Shown piece after piece: positions 58,914 through 64,000 of a stretch of DNA of 64,000 nucleotides. Source of the DNA: Trichobilharzia regenti (taxonomy: Eukaryota > Platyhelminthes > Trematoda > Strigeidida > Schistosomatidae); the NCBI GenBank assembly GCA_944472135.2, contig OX235270.1, positions 46,996,352 through 47,060,351 on the forward strand. Direction: 5' to 3'. The notes under the pieces were generated by a model. The model saw only the letters and a list, made by a program, of their open reading frames with translations. It had not been told where the DNA came from and did no database searches. The stretch's first letter is position 1. Each line of letters starts with the position of its first letter. Both the position numbers and the translations under genes were made by a program.

Positions 58914-59889
58914 AAAAAGAAGACGTGTCTGCAACCTTGAAGGAATATATGTCCTTTCTGAAATTCGAACGAATAAGACACATCGTTGATCTTGGAAAAC
59001 ACCCTTAGAATTGGTCAATCCAACTAGTAAATATTTAAAACTGAGAGATTTATTCTTTACTTATACCAGCTGATAAACCTGTACAAACTTTATCTGACAA
59101 GACTTAGTTTCAGTTAATCTGTCAAAATAATGCAGCAAGTAAAAGATACAATTGTAAATTAGTTATTTTAGTCACTTCATAGAAAAGCAACATTCAATAG
59201 GTAAAATATTTTCGCATTATGTCCAAAAATAAAGCAGAGTTGTCATCCTTAAACTACATGATATGATTAAGAAACACTATGCATCAAACTATTTCTGCAT
59301 GAATAGATTTGGTATTGTTTATTATATCAAAAGAATACCAGAGGGTCAGAATACCAGATTATATCTAATAAGCTGAATTATATTGAATTTCAGGTCCTTT
59401 AGAGTAAGACATACACAATACAAACATTACACGGAAAATTTCAAGGTAAACGATTAACATCACGGCATATTGAACAATTCTAGAAAATTATAGTCACTAA
59501 GATGACAGGTGTTTTCTCAAAAATAAAGGTTTTAAGTCGGAAAATTGACATCCTTGAACAGGGTAGATAGTTTTTTATATGTTATAGTTGTGTAGTTGTG
59601 TTCCCTGAACTGGATGATTTATCTGAGAAGATTTCATGTTGCTTAGTAGGGCAGTGAGAGTTATCCATTAAATGTATACTGGAAGGCGAAATATGATATA
59701 ATAATCGAGGGAGAGAGAACAGTAGTTAACGGATTTCTTCATTTAAAAAGAAGAATTAACTTTGAACAGATCTTAGCAAGCAATGTCAAACAAATTCCGT
59801 AATGCTTGCCCTTTCCATATTTACTAATATTATTCAATTGATCAAAAATGCCCATAAGAATTTTCACAAGACTGATTACTGCATGAATA
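58914..59889. other. Gene-poor stretch
   Basis: AT-rich with no recognised feature. Confidence 0.5.
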
Positions 59890-60500
59890 ATATTCTTCTC
59901 GATGACCTCTTCATCAGGTTCTGCAGTCATTTATACATAATAGTGAGTGAATTAGTGTCATTAACAACATTATCGTTTAAATAACATTGAATCAATAATG
60001 ATATCAATAGATTACAGTTCGATAGAATCAGCATAAAAATAAACGGAATGTCAAAAAGACTAGGAAAGGTAATATTACAAATTCATGAATTTATAGTCTC
60101 CACTGTGAAGGCCAAGGCAGTAGTATTGACTGTACTTGCTTCTTTTGCATTGAAAGCATTGGTTGTTTAACACGAATGGCGACAGCCTCAGCTGTTTGGA
60201 GTATTCGGAACCCAAATATTTTTGGATATTTATTTGGCTTTTTGGCTGGCTTTGACTAGGTGGTCTAGTATCAAAGTGTTAACTTTTTCACTATGCCTTT
60301 TTTACTCAGCTACACCGGTAGATGTTCCCGAGCATGAAAAATCAAATTCCCAGAGTGACTGCCAATATAACTCGCTCCACAAGCGCAGTTGAATTACTAA
60401 ACACGTTTAGAGGTAGCTAGTCTATGCGCTTCATCTTTCAGTCGGGGAATCATAACCGGTTGTGTAGAAAATATGACTTTTAGTTTACCGGAATTAAAAG
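59890..60500 (-). mobile_element. Penelope-like element, 3' part (minus copy of a back-to-back pair)
   Basis: Minus strand: CACGASYIGSHSGNLIFHAR and EHLPV (GIY-YIG nuclease, broken), the AEAVAIRV..P stretch near 60200, then the 3' non-coding region shared with 4590-4850. The hammerhead at its end (about 59890-59935) keeps the ctgatga core but has lost gaaa. Confidence 0.72.
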
Positions 60501-60692
60501 CTCTTTGAATAGATTTTCTTAACTTGTTTATCATTATTTCAGTCGGTAAGTCGGCCTTAAATTCACGAATTCTGTATTATTTTTCCCCTTATTGATATTC
60601 ACGCTTACACATGCTACTGAACTGTAATCTACTGATATTATAATCGATTCGATGTTATTGAAACATTAATGTAGTTCATAACATTAATTCAG

Positions 60693-60694
<2 letters not shown>

Positions 60695-60726
<32 letters not shown>
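60695..60726. repeat. (AT)n microsatellite within Penelope repeat
   Basis: About 32 bp of AT repeats, at a place where the related copies have only a few bases. Confidence 0.9.
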
Positions 60727-60728
<2 letters not shown>

Positions 60729-60775
60729 CTGTAATATCTGATGTTGAAGTTATCGGAAAGAATATTCTTTGTGCA
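60727..60775 (+). ncRNA. Hammerhead of Penelope-like repeat, mutated core
   Basis: gactgtaatat, ctgatgt (consensus ctgatga, last base changed), stem II tga-agtta-tcg pairs well, gaaa, stem III gaatattc, then gtgcagc. The core change predicts loss of activity. Confidence 0.55.
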
Positions 60776-60984
60776 GCAATCTGATTTTTACTGTTATTCA
60801 TATATTTTTTTTGTGTTCTGAGGTATGTAGAGTCAGGTGAACAGATAGATAACAAAAATACTGTAGGTTTTTTAACATTTCTGTGTTACACACTACCAGT
60901 GCACTATTCATTTTATTTGTCAATCTATTCTGAGAATTTCAGTGTAGATTTCATTACAAACCAACATCACTTGGAGGTCAATGA

Positions 60985-61110
60985 AAACCAGGGAGCACTG
61001 GGCGCATAAATTTAAGGTCCCAGGTTTGATAGTTGGTAGTATGCTGGGGTGTACATTGCTGAAAAATCCTAAGCTAGGATTCAACAGCTGTCCAGTGCTT
61101 CCTAGTTAAC
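60985..61110 (+). mobile_element. SINE relic with hammerhead-like fold
   Basis: Contains aaggtcccaggtttgatag (B-box remnant), then gctgaaaaatcctaagctag and gattcaacagctgtccagtg, the hammerhead stem II and 3' stem of the 4110-4290 unit in decayed form. Confidence 0.5.
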
Positions 61111-61477
61111 AGTGATATCTAGAGGATATTGGTTCGTGACAAAATTTACATCTGAATTAATTAAAATCTCTAAAGGAATCCTGAGAATTGTTTGGGAAAT
61201 ATAATATTTGGTTAGCTTAAATAAATCAACGGTGTATTTGTATTTTTCTTATAGTACAACTAATGTATGCCAACTTAAAGTTATTTAATATTTTAAAGTT
61301 ACTCCCAAGACAATTTTAGACAAGCTATTTCGATTACTACAGTCAGTTTGTACAAGATCATACATGGAGTGTGGCGATTTGAACTACCGCACATATGTGC
61401 AAAGTTCTATATCGAAAACAGACAGATCATACAAACCCAACGATTTACTGCGACATACAGCAAGAACACTATATCTG

Positions 61478-61915
61478 CTGGAGGATTTCATCATGAACTG
61501 ACATCAGTTAGAGAACCATTGGAAAACCTGGGAATACTGGACAGATGTTTCCTACGCCCTAGTCTGGGACTCTTCATCAGTTGCCTGGGATTCTGGTGAG
61601 AAACCATGACCAGTAGGATAGAGCAGGTTGAAGGTGAGGACAGTTACTCATTTGAAAGGACATTTTGAAGTGGTCACGCTATGCATTGAATTGACAGAAG
61701 TTAGGATTCATGGGCCATTAGATCGGGTCCCAGTGAATTATTGGTCCGTGAGCTCGCTGGCCTTGTAACCAGAAGGTCCCAGGTTGGAACCCTGGCGGTG
61801 GGTGCGTACTGCTGAAGAGTGACAAACTAGGACGTTGGAAACATCTGTCCAGTATTATCAGGTTTTCGAATGGTTCTCTAACTGATGTCAGTTCATGATG
61901 AAATCCTACAACCAA
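61478..61915. mobile_element. Palindromic SINE dimer, second copy (opposite orientation)
   Basis: Left arm 61478 to about 61600 (minus) and right arm about 61745-61915 (plus) are inverted; their ends read aggatttcatcatgaactga and tcatgatgaaatcctac. The spacer (61617-61745) matches the reverse complement of the spacer in the 3843-4290 copy, for example gaattgacagaagttagga and gggtccca. The left arm has lost most of its tRNA-like head. Confidence 0.72.
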
Positions 61916-63821
61916 TCCAAAAAAAATTCCCTACAGAAGCAATACTTCAAAATACTATATTTATTCGAGATGTCTTTGTATGTTCGTGTTACTTGAGACT
62001 ACTTTGCTGTATTTTACAATTAAGATAATATTATCGTCTGCCTTGGGTATAAACTGTAGAACGATGAAGAAACTAGACGGACAGGAAAAAGTACTGATGA
62101 AATCGAATGTAGATTCGTTATTTATTTTGTGATGTGCTGATTATAATAATAATACAAGTGATGTCGCCTATGCATCTTCTTTGCTGAGTTGTATACGTTG
62201 GATGAAATAATTTCTAGTCACAGATTTGTCTTTTGTTTTTGTAAGGAAACTAGATGTGTGACAAACACACCCTTACACATGGAGGCATATATATATATAT
62301 GTATATATTTATAAGCTGACAAATATTTGTGATTATTTGCATGTGTAGCATAGACTCACCATTGAGTAATACTAACATGTTTGTCACATCGCTGGAAGAT
62401 AGCGGACAGACATGCAGTACGCTAACATTACTTTTTGATTCTTTCCCAAAGAATATAAAAGCAGAAACAAGATGGGTATTCACAAAGAAATCTTTCTCTT
62501 GTCTCTGTGGTTTCATTGTTACCAGTTCTATTTTTCAGCTGATAATAATTAGTTAAATTGGCATAAAAAGTAGTTTTATTAATGAATAAATGTTAGTTTT
62601 TGTTTTGTTGCAACATATTGGAAGAATGGACTGGAAATGGGACACATTTTCTTTTAAGAGGGATAATAAATTTTCAGGTCTTTGAAAGAAACATATCTCG
62701 TTTGGTTACAAATTTGATTTTTCACGAAAACACATGCTGGTATGGATAAATACAGAGAACAGAATGCATAGTTTCTTTCACTTGCTCTCCACAGTCCACA
62801 GAATCCAGTTTTCATTTCAGTCTGCCTCTTAAAATGCTATCATTAATATGACATACTTGTACACCAAATATTTTACAATATAGTCAGTCCATTTCACGTG
62901 AATCATTTTCAATGTTCAATGCTTGTTTACTTCATCAATATCATTACAAAGGGAGTTGAACGGTGTAAAACAACGCACAAGTAGTTATTTACTGAGACAT
63001 TAATTCTCGCCATTGATATTTAACGTAAATGGAAATTTCTATTATTGCTACTAGCTGTCAAGTTTCGAAAGTGAAGCCTCAAGCAGTTTGAAATAAATAT
63101 CACAGTGTTTACATATCTTTTTACCAATAGTCTGTTTGTTTACTTCGTTTTTAAACACATGCATTATCATGTCTGATAACCTTATTTTATATGAGTTTTC
63201 ACAAAAATAAACAGACTTCAATGTCACACATCTTTTAAGAGATAATTAACGAAGTGATCTTGCTAGTTTAAAACAATTATTTTTCACCTACACTGAAGAA
63301 TTTGTTATGAATGCAAGCACAAAAGAAGTATCATTCCAATATAAATGTTCAACAGTAAACATTGTTATGTATACATTAACCCTTATAAAATTCCAGTAAC
63401 TTGACTTCCGTGAAGATTATTGAAATTTTAAGAGAAGCCTGTCGTAAATTACACTGGGAAGCTTAAAACAAGTATTCATTTACAAAAGAAACTAACCTAA
63501 ACCATAAGGAAAAATTAAACAAATGAACTGAAGTTGCATCATCATCGAGATACAAAATATACAACAAAGAATGCAATTATTTTACTAAAGAAACACTTCC
63601 TGTAAGTTGAATTTGATAAAATAACTACTCAGTAGGGGTGCTCTAATGGAAGCATTTATCTATTAATAACTGTTTGAATGACGTCGAAAAAATAACACTG
63701 ATGTATACATTTTATGTTATCGTTTTGAAATTGTTTTCAGTAACATTCTAAACAAAAATCACAGCATATTTTTAATATCAGAGGATTTCAAGATTCTGTT
63801 ACTCTACTCTACCGTTGAACA

Positions 63822-63885
<64 letters not shown>

Positions 63886-64000
63886 AGATACAGATAAGGA
63901 TATAACGAAACTTTCTGAAAGGGTAGATTAATTGGATGTCAGTTTATTTATGGCTTTTTATCTGAATCCCAAATTCAGGAGATTGAAATCAGTTTTTGGT
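61916..64000. other. Gene-poor stretch to the window end
   Basis: The part at 62340-62540 is open on both strands: plus after a tgtgtag acceptor-like site, and minus as MKPQRQEKDFFVNTHLVSAF to a donor AATG|GTGAGT. Neither product is recognised and at most one can be real. The rest is AT-rich. Confidence 0.35.
63822..63881. repeat. (AT)n microsatellite
   Basis: About 60 bp of AT repeats, the longest tract in the window. Confidence 0.95.

Larger units (their letters stand above)
60520..60795 (+). mobile_element. Penelope-like 3' terminal repeat (plus copy of a back-to-back pair)
   Basis: Inverted relative to 59890-60150: aattcacgaattctgtatta, gatattataatcgattcgat, an (AT)n tract, then a hammerhead. 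Together with the minus copy it forms a divergent pair like the inverted repeats of 111-1665. Confidence 0.65.

Noticed and set aside
62250..62556. Exon on plus or minus strand
   Set aside because: Both strands are open, both have one plausible splice site and neither product is recognised; not enough to choose.
1..64000. CRISPR array, bacterial operons or prophage
   Set aside because: Spliced genes, SINEs and LINEs show eukaryotic nuclear DNA; no regularly spaced short repeats were seen.

Overview
The window looks like nuclear DNA of a digenean flatworm, most likely a Schistosoma blood fluke. The reasons are its AT-rich sequence, small exons separated by long transposon-filled introns, many (AT)n tracts, tRNA-derived SINEs, a hammerhead-bearing SINE of the Sm-alpha type, Penelope-like elements, and RTE and CR1 (SR2- and SR1-like) retrotransposons. 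The species is inferred from this repeat content; no species-specific marker was identified.

Two protein-coding genes can be reconstructed exon by exon with matching splice phases. Gene 1 (+ strand, nine exons, 2411-20757, 5' end outside the window) encodes the rest of a cell-adhesion protein of the immunoglobulin superfamily: the end of Ig1, then Ig2-Ig5, two fibronectin type III domains, and a hydrophobic C-terminus suited to GPI anchoring. This is the fasciclin-2/NCAM layout. Gene 2 (- strand, six exons, 41289 down to 29506, 5' end not found) encodes the C-terminal half of a Mind bomb E3 ubiquitin ligase: ankyrin repeats, a long linker, RING1, a RING2 split by a large insertion, a coiled-coil segment and the terminal RING3 ending in RIILY. 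The two genes converge, tail to tail, across about 8.7 kb of repeats. They are not functionally linked as far as the sequence shows; Mind bomb proteins promote endocytosis of Notch ligands and fasciclin-2 proteins act in neural adhesion.

Layout. 1-2410: intron of gene 1 with a decayed Penelope-like element between 164-bp inverted repeats. 2411-20757: gene 1, with introns holding a palindromic SINE dimer (3843-4290), a Penelope 3' end with a hammerhead (4590-5250), two SINEs and a decayed RTE element (13310-16515). 20758-29505: intergenic, with a Penelope 3' end, a SINE, RTE fragments and a CR1 element cut by an RTE copy. 29506-41289: Mind bomb exons, with introns holding a Penelope 3' end with a well-preserved hammerhead, a second copy of the same RTE fragment, and a tRNA-Lys sequence fused to a SINE. 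41290-64000: about 22.7 kb with no recognised gene, only repeats and a few weak orphan coding-like stretches.

The most interesting signals are: the tRNA-Lys-CCA-SINE chimera bounded by a 10-bp target-site duplication; a composite palindromic element present twice with a shared spacer; two SINE families with the same tRNA-like head but tails from two different LINE clades; hammerhead ribozymes in the Penelope ends; and the split RING2 of Mind bomb.
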